Shown: positions 1 to 6,188 of the stretch, one piece after another | How the letters are laid out: every line of letters begins with the position of its first letter | Numbering within the stretch: position 1 is the first letter of the stretch | Origin: Elusimicrobiota bacterium | GTDB lineage: Bacteria > CG03 | Assembly: GCA_021161625.1 (NCBI GenBank) | Contig: JAGHAG010000196.1 | Location: forward strand, 1-10,859 | DNA: 10,859 nt | Direction of reading: 5' to 3' | The notes under the pieces: model-generated | What the model was told of the DNA's origin: nothing | Seen by the model: only the letters and a program-made list of their open reading frames with translations | The model's database searches: none | Translations under genes and position numbers: made by a program

Positions 1-40
1 AAATATCCCCGCCCAAAAAGAGACACATACGACACTAACC

Positions 41-107
41 TGAATTATTCACACTATATTATTTATTGTTAATCTACCAAATACAGAATGTAAGTGTGAA
101 TAATTCA
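41..107. repeat. 15-bp perfect inverted repeat, 37-nt spacer
   Basis: TGAATTATTCACACT at 41-55 is the exact reverse complement of 93-107. The intervening 37 nt are AT-rich and show no gene. The size and symmetry fit a MITE-like or palindromic intergenic element, or a large stem-loop. No transposase is nearby and I saw no flanking target-site duplication, so mobility is unproven. Confidence 0.7.
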
Positions 108-116
108 CCCTTTGGG

Positions 117-160
117 CAGCCCCTTCGTAAAGAAGGGGCTGGGTTAGCCCAGCCCAGCCC
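117..160. repeat. GC-rich overlapping hairpins, REP-like
   Basis: CAGCCCCTTC (117-126) pairs perfectly with 132-141 around a 5-nt loop. An alternative stem, GGGCTGGG (136-143) with CCCAGCCC (148-155), shares bases with the first stem, so the two structures exclude each other. AGCCC is then repeated to 160. The G+C content is far above the flanks. It looks like a repetitive extragenic palindrome; no T-tract follows, so it is a poor intrinsic terminator on the plus strand. Confidence 0.6.
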
Positions 161-254
161 TCTATGCCGATTGAAAAGATTTGCTTGGAGAAATAAAACT
201 GAGGCAATTATGAAATCAGGAGGAAAAGTATTATTGCTTAGAGGACTGGGCTGT

Positions 255-288
255 CCCCGATATTCATCGGGGATGCATGAATAATGCA
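255..288. repeat. Two hairpins downstream of the minus-strand gene
   Basis: CCCCGAT (255-261) pairs with ATCGGGG (266-272) around ATTC, and TGCAT (274-278) pairs with ATGCA (284-288). A competing pairing is TATTCAT (261-267) with ATGAATA (277-283). They begin 2 nt beyond the stop codon of the minus-strand gene and could end or stabilise its transcript. There is no U-tract, so the terminator role is a guess. Confidence 0.5.
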
Positions 289-290
289 GG

Positions 291-1187
291 CTAAAACTTT
301 ATTGAAGGTCTTAAAATAAATTGAAGGGAAGGCATTTCTTTTTCCTCTTTCAGGACATCAGAGTACTTATTGGCACCCTCCCACAGAATCCCAGCGTTTA
401 CTGTATAAACTACAATTTTCCTTTTTATAACTTTTGGAAAATTTTTTCCAAAGAGAAAAAGAACTTTTGTTGGTTTTAAGTCGCTTTTCCTCACTCCTAA
501 ATACAGGTCAAAAGTGGAATTTCGCCACAGACCGAATTTTCTTTTTATGTAATCAATTCTGTCTCTGAAAAGGGAAAGATAAAAGGTGTCTGAAATCATT
601 TTGTTGTCATGAAATTTCAATCCCATTCTGAAACTCCACTTTTTTTTATTAAATCGCGTAATTTTTATTCCTTTTATTTTCCATTCAAACTGAAACCAGT
701 CATCATCATAGAGGAGATTGTCTTTCAGATGTTTGTTGCCTATTGTGAATAAAAAACCACTGTATGCAACACCGCTGTAACCGTGTCTTTTTCCCGGTGG
801 GAGAAACGGAACTATATTACCCACGAATAGAGATATTCCCCATGGGTCTTCTTCACCGGCTGTAAGGATATTTAAGAGGTTAAAATTCTCTCCAGCATCA
901 AAATTATCATAAATTGTTTTGTGGTGAGTTTTTGTATAATATGCAACAACAGGCAGGGGGCTTATAAAAGTTTCAAAAAGAAAGGTCTGGGGTGAAAGAG
1001 AATTAAAAAATAGTTTTTTATAAAGGTCAAATTCGGATTTTTCAATCTGATAGATTTTTTTTACTGTCAGGGTTTTTGCAAAACTTAAATAGGTATAATA
1101 AAGGTCGGGTTTAAATGCTTTTTCTATGCTTTTTGCAAAAAGACTGGATGAAATAAGAAAAAAAAATAGAATTTTCAACCTTTTCAT
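291..1187 (-). CDS. Secreted protein, probable small outer-membrane beta-barrel
   Basis: I do not recognise the family. The 298-residue product starts with a clear signal peptide (MKRLKILFFFLISSSLFA, cleavage likely after residue 18). The rest is rich in aromatic residues and has many short segments of alternating hydrophobic and polar residues, with regularly spaced Gly and Lys. It ends in RPSIKF; a C-terminal Phe on a beta-strand is the usual recognition signal for outer-membrane barrel assembly. About 280 mature residues would fit a 10-14-strand barrel. The ATG at 1187 has no good Shine-Dalgarno upstream, but it is the start that gives a proper signal peptide. The gene diverges from the fdrA-like operon across about 150 bp. 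The call as a secreted protein is firm; barrel topology is inferred, and a soluble periplasmic beta-rich protein remains possible. Confidence 0.55.
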   Translation of the reverse strand: MKRLKILFFFLISSSLFAKSIEKAFKPDLYYTYLSFAKTLTVKKIYQIEKSEFDLYKKLFFNSLSPQTFLFETFISPLPVVAYYTKTHHKTIYDNFDAGENFNLLNILTAGEEDPWGISLFVGNIVPFLPPGKRHGYSGVAYSGFLFTIGNKHLKDNLLYDDDWFQFEWKIKGIKITRFNKKKWSFRMGLKFHDNKMISDTFYLSLFRDRIDYIKRKFGLWRNSTFDLYLGVRKSDLKPTKVLFLFGKNFPKVIKRKIVVYTVNAGILWEGANKYSDVLKEEKEMPSLQFILRPSIKF

Positions 1188-1201
1188 GTTAAAAGTTTAA
1201 C
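1188..1201. promoter_or_regulatory. Palindrome GTTAAA-N2-TTTAAC, possible operator
   Basis: GTTAAA at 1188-1193 and TTTAAC at 1196-1201 form a perfect dyad with a 2-nt centre. It abuts the ATG of the minus-strand gene and overlaps the weak -35 (TTAAAA, 1189-1194) of the promoter facing right, so a bound regulator could act on both directions. An AT-rich dyad of this length can also arise by chance. Confidence 0.3.
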
Positions 1202-1218
1202 AAAAAATATGCTATAAT
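1189..1218 (+). promoter_or_regulatory. Extended -10 promoter for the fdrA-like operon
   Basis: TGCTATAAT at 1210-1218 is a perfect sigma-70-type extended -10 (TGn before TATAAT). A weak -35, TTAAAA at 1189-1194, lies 18 bp upstream. Transcription would start near 1225, exactly where the heptamer repeat begins, giving a leader of about 110 nt that contains the repeat. Confidence 0.55.
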
Positions 1219-1224
1219 AAAATC

Positions 1225-1315
1225 AGTGAAAAGTGAATGGCGAATGGTGAAGTGTAAAAAAATAAAAAAAGCAAATGATTATTCGCTATTTACTTTTCAT
1301 TGTTTACCATTCACT
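1225..1315. repeat. Inverted heptamer-repeat element in the 5' leader
   Basis: The left arm (1225-1252) is four degenerate heptamers of consensus AGTGAAT. The right arm (1281-1315) is five heptamers of the reverse-complement type (ATTCGCT, ATTTACT, TTTCATT, GTTTACC, ATTCACT). AGTGAATGG (1232-1240) pairs perfectly with CCATTCACT (1307-1315), so the transcript can form a long imperfect stem. The arrays keep an open reading frame that would extend the downstream gene by 37 codons, but the ribosome site shows translation starts after the element. Heptamer arrays of this style are known as short tandemly repeated repetitive sequences in some other bacteria. Confidence 0.65.
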
Positions 1316-1324
1316 ATTTATGAG

Positions 1325-1331
1325 AAGGAGG
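1325..1331 (+). promoter_or_regulatory. Strong ribosome binding site deciding the 1337 start
   Basis: AAGGAGG is a complete Shine-Dalgarno sequence, 5 nt before ATG 1337. It rules against the upstream in-frame start at 1226, whose first 37 codons are translated repeat. Confidence 0.85.
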
Positions 1332-1336
1332 TTTCT

Positions 1337-2884
1337 ATGGTTGTAAATGTTGTCAAAAAAAATCTCTATATGGATTCTGTTTTCCTTATGTCTTTAAGCA
1401 GCAGGATAAAAAAGATGAGCGGGGTTGAGGATGTTTCTGTAATGATGGGAACGCCAGAAAATAAGAAAATTCTCTCAAACGCAGGACTCCTTGCAAAAGA
1501 TGGACAATCCGCACAGCCAAACGACCTTGTTATTGCACTTAAAATTAAAAGCGACATTGTAAAAAAGCAGGCTCTTCAAAGAATTGAACAACTTTTAAGT
1601 CAAACAGAAGAAGAGGAGAAAGAGGAGAAGGAAAGAGAGATTACATCTACTGACGAAGCACTTAGGGAATATCGCAATGCAAATCTCGTTCAAATTTCTA
1701 TTCCTGGTCCTTATGTAAGAAGGGAAGCAGAAAAAGCAATTTTAAACGGGAAAAATGTTTTTATATTCAGCGACAATGTCCCTGTTTCTGACGAGGTTTT
1801 TTTGAAAAAACTGGGTAAAAGGAAAGGTGTTCTTGTGATGGGTCCTGATTGTGGAACAGCAATTATAAATGGAATTGGTCTTGGTTTTGCAAATGCTGTG
1901 CCAAGAGGAGATATTGGAATGGTTGGGGCAGCAGGAACAGGAATTCAGGAAGTCACCTCTATAATAGCGAATTACGGCTGCGGAATTTCACATGCAATTG
2001 GCACAGGGGGAAGAGACCTAAAAAAAGAAGTTGGCGGTATAACAATGGATGCAGGAATTTCTCTTCTTGCAAAAGATTCCAGAACAAAAGTTATTGTTCT
2101 TGTTTCAAAAATTCCATCACCAGAAGTTAAGTCAAAAATTCTTTCAAAGGTTTTCAGTATCAAAAAACCCTTTGTTATTCTATTCTTGGGAAAAGATTAC
2201 ACTGAGGGGGAGAAGAAAAATGTCTATTTTGTAAAAACCCTTGAAGATGCAGCAAAGTGTGCGGTTGCAATTTCAAAAGGGCAAAGATTTAATTCAACTG
2301 AATTTGATGAACCCCTGAATAAGATAAAAGAAAAAGCGAAAAACTTACGAAAGAAACTTTCCCCATCGCAGAAGTTTTTAAGAGCCCTTTATTCAGGAGG
2401 AACACTCTGCAATGAAGCAAACCTTATTTTAACTGAAAAAGGGATAAAGTTTTTTTCAAATGTTCCGCTTGAAAATTCGCAAGTTTTAAAAAACCTTGAA
2501 AAAAGTAAAGGGAACACAACCCTTGATATGGGCGATGATTATTTTACTGTTGGCACCCCTCATCCGATGATTGATTTTACAAAGAGAAACCAGAGAATTC
2601 TACAGGAGGCAAATGACCCACGCACTGCTGTAATTTTGCTGGATGCTGTTCTTGGATATGGGGCACATCCTGACCCTGCTTCAGCGTTTTTTCCTGCAAT
2701 AAAGCAGGCAAAAACAAAAGCGAAAAAACAGAATCGTGAAATTATTTTTATTACCTCAATTACAGGCACGGATTTAGACCCCCAGAATAGAGCCCGACAA
2801 AAAGAGAAATTTGAAAAGATGGGTGTTGGAGTGTTTCCAACAAATGCCCAGGCAGTCAGATTTGCTTCAATGCTGATAAAGTGA
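1337..2884 (+). CDS. fdrA: FdrA-family CoA-ligase-like protein
   Basis: The product has 515 residues; E. coli FdrA is close to 555. FdrA proteins share the CoA-binding and ligase fold of succinyl-CoA synthetase. In E. coli FdrA is linked to purine/allantoin breakdown and oxamate carbamoyl transfer. Hallmarks in order are MGTPENKK near 37, PNDLVIA near 61, GPDCGTAI (170-177), RGDIGMVGAAGTGIQEV (190-206), IGTGGRDL (221-228), LYSGGTLCNEA (351-361), DMGDDYFTVGTPHPMID (397-413) and LDAVLGYGAHPDPA (435-448). A short Glu-rich stretch lies near 90-102. The start at 1337 is set by a perfect ribosome site. The usual FdrA companions (YlbE/DUF1116, YlbF/DUF2877, carbamate kinase) are absent here, so the substrate is unknown. 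It is cytoplasmic and probably cotranscribed with the two genes that follow. Family assignment is confident; the reaction is not. Confidence 0.87.
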   Translation: MVVNVVKKNLYMDSVFLMSLSSRIKKMSGVEDVSVMMGTPENKKILSNAGLLAKDGQSAQPNDLVIALKIKSDIVKKQALQRIEQLLSQTEEEEKEEKEREITSTDEALREYRNANLVQISIPGPYVRREAEKAILNGKNVFIFSDNVPVSDEVFLKKLGKRKGVLVMGPDCGTAIINGIGLGFANAVPRGDIGMVGAAGTGIQEVTSIIANYGCGISHAIGTGGRDLKKEVGGITMDAGISLLAKDSRTKVIVLVSKIPSPEVKSKILSKVFSIKKPFVILFLGKDYTEGEKKNVYFVKTLEDAAKCAVAISKGQRFNSTEFDEPLNKIKEKAKNLRKKLSPSQKFLRALYSGGTLCNEANLILTEKGIKFFSNVPLENSQVLKNLEKSKGNTTLDMGDDYFTVGTPHPMIDFTKRNQRILQEANDPRTAVILLDAVLGYGAHPDPASAFFPAIKQAKTKAKKQNREIIFITSITGTDLDPQNRARQKEKFEKMGVGVFPTNAQAVRFASMLIK

Positions 2885-2913
2885 AGGGAATGACGTATTT
2901 GAAAGGGGGGATG

Positions 2914-3483
2914 ATGAAAGATAAAGTTTTTACTGTAAGGGATGCGCTAAAAAAGCAGAATTTTAAGAGAATTATTGAAACTGTAAAAAGCGGTGGGATT
3001 ATTGTTTTTCCAACAGACACGCTTTATGGAATAGGCGCATCAATAAAACACAAAAAAAGCATTGAAAGAATTTATAGAATAAAAAAAAGACCAAGAAAAA
3101 AACCCATTGCAATTTTGCTTTCATCCTGGCGCCAGGCATCTCACATAGTTGGCAGGGTTCATCAGAGAATCAGAATGTTAATGAAGGAGTACTGGCCAGG
3201 TGCTGTAACCCTTATTGTTGCTTCAGGCACAAAAAAGGTGGGATTAAGAGTTCCAAATCACAAATTCGCCTTAAAACTCATTTCAGAAACAGGTCCTCTT
3301 GCAACCACATCTGCCAATACATCAGGCAAATCCCCTCCGTATAAAAAAAATCAGATAGAAAAAAGGATTATAGAAGAAGCGGATATTGTCATTGTTGACG
3401 AAAAACCTCTTAAAGGATTTCCTTCAACGGTTCTGGATGTTTCCTCAGGTGAGGTTGAAATTATAAGGGAAGGGTCAATGTGA
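2914..3483 (+). CDS. tsaC: Threonylcarbamoyl-AMP synthase (Sua5/YrdC/TsaC)
   Basis: This enzyme makes threonylcarbamoyl-AMP from threonine, bicarbonate and ATP. It is the first step of the t6A37 modification of ANN-decoding tRNAs in the cytoplasm. From ATG 2914 the product has 189 residues, the size of the single-domain TsaC form without the extra Sua5 C-terminal domain. Visible YrdC motifs are PTDTLYGIG (33-41), the basic KKRPRKKPI segment (near 57-65), YWPGAVTLI (93-101), GLRVPN (110-115), TSANTSG (132-138) and STVLDV (171-176). Possible starts are GTG 2881, ATG 2890, ATG 2911 and ATG 2914. I chose 2914 because the G-rich Shine-Dalgarno (2902-2910) lies just upstream, but 2911 is nearly as good. 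It lies 29 nt after the fdrA-like gene and overlaps the next gene by 4 nt, so it belongs to one operon. Confidence 0.93.
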   Translation: MKDKVFTVRDALKKQNFKRIIETVKSGGIIVFPTDTLYGIGASIKHKKSIERIYRIKKRPRKKPIAILLSSWRQASHIVGRVHQRIRMLMKEYWPGAVTLIVASGTKKVGLRVPNHKFALKLISETGPLATTSANTSGKSPPYKKNQIEKRIIEEADIVIVDEKPLKGFPSTVLDVSSGEVEIIREGSM

Positions 3484-3917
3484 AAAAAGTTCTTTTTGTC
3501 TGCACAGGAAACACCTGCAGGTCTCTTATGGCAGAAAAAATTTTGAAAAAATTGAAAAAGGACATTCTCGTAAATTCAGCAGGCATTTCTGGGAATCCTG
3601 ATTATAGAATTTTTGGTGCTCTTGAAGAGGTTTTTAATGAGGAGAACATTGACTTTTCCAACCACACTTCAAAGCCACTTACAGAAGACCTGCTTCGGAA
3701 TGCGGAAGTTGTTCTTGTTATGACACAGGAACACAGAAATTTCATAAAGCAAAATTTTCCACAGTATTTTAAAAAGGTCCATCTTTTAACAGAGTTTGCA
3801 GGAGAACAGGGGGATATTCCAGACCCCATTGGCGGACCAAAAGAACTTTATGTAAAAACATTTAAGAGAATTGAGAATCTTATAAAGAAAATTATTCCAA
3901 AACTTGATGATAAATGA
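3480..3917 (+). CDS. Low-molecular-weight phosphatase, YwlE/protein-arginine type
   Basis: The 145-residue length is normal for low-molecular-weight protein-tyrosine phosphatases. The P-loop CTGNTCRS (residues 8-15) supplies the nucleophile Cys8 and the phosphate-binding Arg14, and DIPDPIGG (112-119) carries the general acid, by homology Asp115. The residue two before Arg14 is Thr12. In Bacillus subtilis YwlE the matching Thr gives specificity for phospho-arginine, whereas tyrosine phosphatases have Ile or Leu there. The arrangement also matches Bacillus, where ywlC (Sua5) lies near ywlE. A protein-arginine phosphatase is therefore more likely than a tyrosine phosphatase; no McsB kinase gene is in view. 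GTG 3480 overlaps the stop of the TsaC gene (GTGA), with a GGGAAGGG-type ribosome site just upstream. Confidence 0.92.
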   Translation: MKKVLFVCTGNTCRSLMAEKILKKLKKDILVNSAGISGNPDYRIFGALEEVFNEENIDFSNHTSKPLTEDLLRNAEVVLVMTQEHRNFIKQNFPQYFKKVHLLTEFAGEQGDIPDPIGGPKELYVKTFKRIENLIKKIIPKLDDK

Positions 3918-3923
3918 TATAAT
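3915..3923 (+). promoter_or_regulatory. Extended -10 promoter for the SpoVG-repeat gene
   Basis: TGATATAAT is a perfect extended -10, and its TGA is also the stop codon of the phosphatase gene. It is followed by AAAAT, as is the promoter at 1210-1218, so the two share TATAATAAAAT. No good -35 is seen 16-18 bp upstream. It would give a repeat-filled leader of about 240 nt ahead of the gene at 4170. Confidence 0.5.
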
Positions 3924-3925
3924 AA

Positions 3926-4004
3926 AATGTAGTTGCAAAGATTGCTTTGCCAAAACAGAGGTTGGAGGTCGATAATGTAGTTCGAGACCCTTGGTCTGCC
4001 AAAA
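3926..4004 (+). repeat. Two direct modules AATGTAGTT-hairpin-TGCCAAAA
   Basis: Module one is 3926-3955 and module two is 3974-4004. Both start with AATGTAGTT and end with TGCCAAAA. The interiors differ in sequence, but each forms a hairpin: GCAAAG (3935-3940) with CTTTGC (3945-3950), and AGACC (3985-3989) with GGTCT (3993-3997). Shared borders with different stems suggest a repetitive hairpin family in which the stem pairing, not the sequence, is kept. The window's first 20 bases (GCCCAAAAAGAGA) resemble the end of such a module. Confidence 0.6.
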
Positions 4005-4154
4005 AGAGGAAAGTGGATAGAGGAAAGAGGATAGAATGAAAAATGAAGCGAAATTAGGAGATTGGGAAAGACCGCGACCCGACGAAGCCGAAGAATCATA
4101 TTTCTATCCACCATCCACTATCCTCTACCCTCTTCCCCCTATCCACTATTCGCT
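4005..4154. repeat. Inverted heptamer-repeat element in the 5' leader
   Basis: The left arm (4005-4032) is four heptamers of the AGAGGAT/AGTGGAT type. The right arm (4106-4154) is seven heptamers of the reverse-complement type, ending in ATTCGCT, a unit also found at 1281-1287. Perfect 9-bp pairings exist between 4026-4034 and 4118-4126 and between 4012-4020 and 4139-4147. The 73-nt centre is not repetitive. It is the same architecture as 1225-1315 with a different heptamer consensus, again between a promoter and a strong ribosome site. Confidence 0.65.
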
Positions 4155-4157
4155 AAA

Positions 4158-4164
4158 AAGGAGG
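4158..4164 (+). promoter_or_regulatory. Strong ribosome binding site deciding the 4170 start
   Basis: AAGGAGG lies 5 nt before ATG 4170. It rejects the in-frame upstream start at 4062, whose 36 extra codons are translated repeat sequence and would hide the signal peptide. Confidence 0.85.
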
Positions 4165-4169
4165 TTTTT

Positions 4170-5321
4170 ATGAAAAAATTTCTGAATTTCCTGATGGCAG
4201 GATTCTTGGCTGTTCTTTTAAATGCAAAGGTATTTGCCTTAATGGGTGTTACAGATGTAAAGGTTTCAGGAAGAAACGCAACGGTTGTTCTTGATGGGTA
4301 TCTTAAAATCTCTAAAATCAAAGTTTTAAAAAGAGGAAGCAGGATAAAGATAAAACTTCCTGTCTATGTTTCAAGGTCGGGTAGGGTTTATCCTCAGGCA
4401 AAATTTTTAAACTCTGCACTTGAAGACAGAGTTATACAGGCAATAAAGACAGGGAAACCTGTTGGATCACCTTCAAAGCGTCTTTCCTTTAAGGTTACAA
4501 AGATGTCCTTGTATGAACCCAAAGGTAAAAGAAGTTCTCTAAAAGCATTTTCAGCAGTTGCTTTTAACAATGAAATAGAAGTTGAGTGCAAGGTTATGAA
4601 AGGAAGAAAAGGCCCCTGGGTATCATGGCCATCTGAGAAAATTGAAGGCAAATGGGTAAAGGTTGTAAACATTATAAAACCTGAAATAAAAAAGAGAATA
4701 GAAAAATCCGTTCTCACAAAATTCAGAAAAGAAACCTCTTTCAAAGCAGAGATTATTCCAGGCGGCAAAACATTGCCTCTTACAGTAACTGATGTTGAGG
4801 TAACTCCTGTTTCAGGCGCGGGAACCACAAAAGCAATTGCAAGTGTTGTTTTGAACAATGCAATAAAAATTAACGAGATAAAAGTCAAAAAAATTGGTGG
4901 TCGCACGCGGCTTGAATACCCGGTTTATGTTTCAAGAACAAACAGGGTCTATCCACAGGTGAAAATTCTTGACCCTGCTTTTGAAAAAGAACTTATTTCA
5001 GCAATAGTAAAAAAAGAGCCATCAGTTAGGACATCAAGCAAAATTTCTTACAGGATTTCAAAGTATTCACCCTATACCAGACCCTCAACATTAAAGGTTT
5101 TCTGCTCGGTTATTTTCAACAACAAAATTGAAATTGAATGCAAAATTATGGAAAAAAACAGAGGACCATGGGTTTCCTGGCCTGCAAGACCACCTGAGGG
5201 TGGGGGGAGATGGATTCCACAGGTTGAAATCAAAGCAAAAAATCTGAAAGAAGTTATTGAAAAAGCCCTTCTTGAAAGATACAGGGAAGAATCAGGAGAG
5301 GAGTATTCTGACGAATATTAA
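4170..5321 (+). CDS. Exported protein of four SpoVG-like units
   Basis: SpoVG is normally a roughly 90-residue cytoplasmic nucleic-acid-binding regulator. This 383-residue product has a signal peptide (1-23, hydrophobic core, cleavage after KVFA) and then two copies of a two-unit block. Units 2 (105-187) and 4 (292-372) are clear SpoVG domains: a beta-strand pair ending in F-N-N-x-I-E-x-E-C-K, then GPWVSWP (148-154 and 332-338), a W-x-x-x-V/P stretch and a C-terminal helix ending in K-F-R or R-Y-R. Units 1 (26-93) and 3 (204-281) start with VTDV like SpoVG but carry PVYVSR-x-x-RVYPQ in place of the SWP segment, so they are diverged units. The tail is acidic. The start is set by a perfect ribosome site. 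It heads a two-gene operon. Location is predicted periplasmic or extracellular; ligand and function are unknown. Confidence 0.78.
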   Translation: MKKFLNFLMAGFLAVLLNAKVFALMGVTDVKVSGRNATVVLDGYLKISKIKVLKRGSRIKIKLPVYVSRSGRVYPQAKFLNSALEDRVIQAIKTGKPVGSPSKRLSFKVTKMSLYEPKGKRSSLKAFSAVAFNNEIEVECKVMKGRKGPWVSWPSEKIEGKWVKVVNIIKPEIKKRIEKSVLTKFRKETSFKAEIIPGGKTLPLTVTDVEVTPVSGAGTTKAIASVVLNNAIKINEIKVKKIGGRTRLEYPVYVSRTNRVYPQVKILDPAFEKELISAIVKKEPSVRTSSKISYRISKYSPYTRPSTLKVFCSVIFNNKIEIECKIMEKNRGPWVSWPARPPEGGGRWIPQVEIKAKNLKEVIEKALLERYREESGEEYSDEY

Positions 5322-5332
5322 GGAAAAATTTT

Positions 5333-6112
5333 ATGTTTTTTCTTAATATACTGCTTCCTGTTGCTGCTGGCATAATTTATTTTGTAATGGCAAGGCAGAT
5401 TAAAAAGGTTGCTAGAAGCAGAACCCTTATACTCGGAGAACTGACTTTACGAGGAAGATACATTGCTTTTGTCTCGCTGGGGCTCTGGCTCATATCAAGA
5501 CCTCTGCAAAACATTCTGGGCCCACATCCCTATCCTTTAGTTATAAATTGCATCAGACAGTTTATTATGATTTCCGTATTTGCCCCTGCAATGCTTATTG
5601 CCATTTTTAACTGGACATCTGAAGAAAAAAAGGTTCCAAAGACAACGCAGGCAGCAGCAATTGTTGTGGCGGTTTTTATGGGAATAATTTTTATACTCAT
5701 AAACATTGCTGCGGTAGATGGTTCAAAAATCATCGCAAAATATAATGGTTTCACTCTTTACGACGCTCAGTGGTTTTCAAAAGGGCACAAAAGATTTGAA
5801 CTTATCCTGATTCATCTTCTTGTTCAGGGAATATCTCCTGTTGGTTACTGCCTTTTTGCTGCAGGGATTATCAGACATAAAAGACACAATTTCCCTCAAA
5901 CTTCCATTTATAACATGATGCCAAAGAAGTGGTATCATCTGGAACTTACATTGATTGTGTTTGCTGGCTCTCTTCTTATTGCAGGTGTTGCTGCGTTTTT
6001 CGGACGGTATTATACATATCTGTGGGTTATATATTTTACAGGAGCAATAATTGCTGGTATAATAGAACTAAAGGGAATAAAAATTCCACCGAGGCTTGAA
6101 AGTGAAAAATAA
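5333..6112 (+). CDS. Seven-helix inner-membrane protein of unknown function
   Basis: I do not recognise this family. The 259-residue product has seven likely membrane segments, at about 2-20, 43-62, 70-93, 106-127, 155-180, 203-223 and 228-246. There are positively charged loops at 21-30 and 181-186 and a short polar C-terminal tail. No catalytic motif, His-kinase domain or transporter signature is visible. The even spacing and lack of a large soluble domain would suit a 7TM sensor-like or scaffold protein, but this is only a shape comparison. It starts 11 nt after the SpoVG-repeat gene, with AAGGA overlapping that gene's stop, so the two are very likely cotranscribed and perhaps translationally coupled. 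A stem-loop follows its stop. Confidence 0.65.
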   Translation: MFFLNILLPVAAGIIYFVMARQIKKVARSRTLILGELTLRGRYIAFVSLGLWLISRPLQNILGPHPYPLVINCIRQFIMISVFAPAMLIAIFNWTSEEKKVPKTTQAAAIVVAVFMGIIFILINIAAVDGSKIIAKYNGFTLYDAQWFSKGHKRFELILIHLLVQGISPVGYCLFAAGIIRHKRHNFPQTSIYNMMPKKWYHLELTLIVFAGSLLIAGVAAFFGRYYTYLWVIYFTGAIIAGIIELKGIKIPPRLESEK

Positions 6113-6119
6113 AGTATCG

Positions 6120-6144
6120 CATCGGAAATTTTCAATTTCCGATG
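6120..6144 (+). terminator. Stem-loop after the SpoVG/7TM operon
   Basis: CATCGGAAATT (6120-6130) pairs perfectly with 6134-6144 around TTC: an 11-bp stem starting 8 nt after the stop codon. The nearest T-run starts about 13 nt further on, so it is not a textbook intrinsic terminator. It may end transcription weakly or protect the 3' end. Confidence 0.5.
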
Positions 6145-6188
6145 GATAAGATAAAATTTTTTGTAAAATATGGAATAAATTTTTTTTT

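Noticed and set aside
66..284. A 72-codon open frame on the plus strand
   Set aside because: It runs through the 93-107 inverted-repeat arm and several hairpins, has no ribosome site and encodes a repeat-derived, non-protein-like sequence.
1226..1336. N-terminal extension of the FdrA-family protein
   Set aside because: These codons are the translated heptamer element; a perfect AAGGAGG directs initiation to ATG 1337, and FdrA homology starts after it.
1337..2884. Specific call as an oxamate carbamoyltransferase subunit
   Set aside because: The partner subunits are absent from the window, so only the family name is supported.
3974..4004. tRNA T-arm-like GTTCGAGACC word
   Set aside because: No cloverleaf, anticodon arm or acceptor stem can be drawn around it; it belongs to a repeat module.
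4062..4169. N-terminal extension of the SpoVG-repeat protein
   Set aside because: It is translated repeat sequence; AAGGAGG at 4158-4164 and a typical signal peptide both place the start at 4170.
4394..4906. 170-codon open frame on the minus strand
   Set aside because: It lies wholly within the SpoVG-repeat gene, has no family features, and its openness follows from the codon bias of the plus strand.
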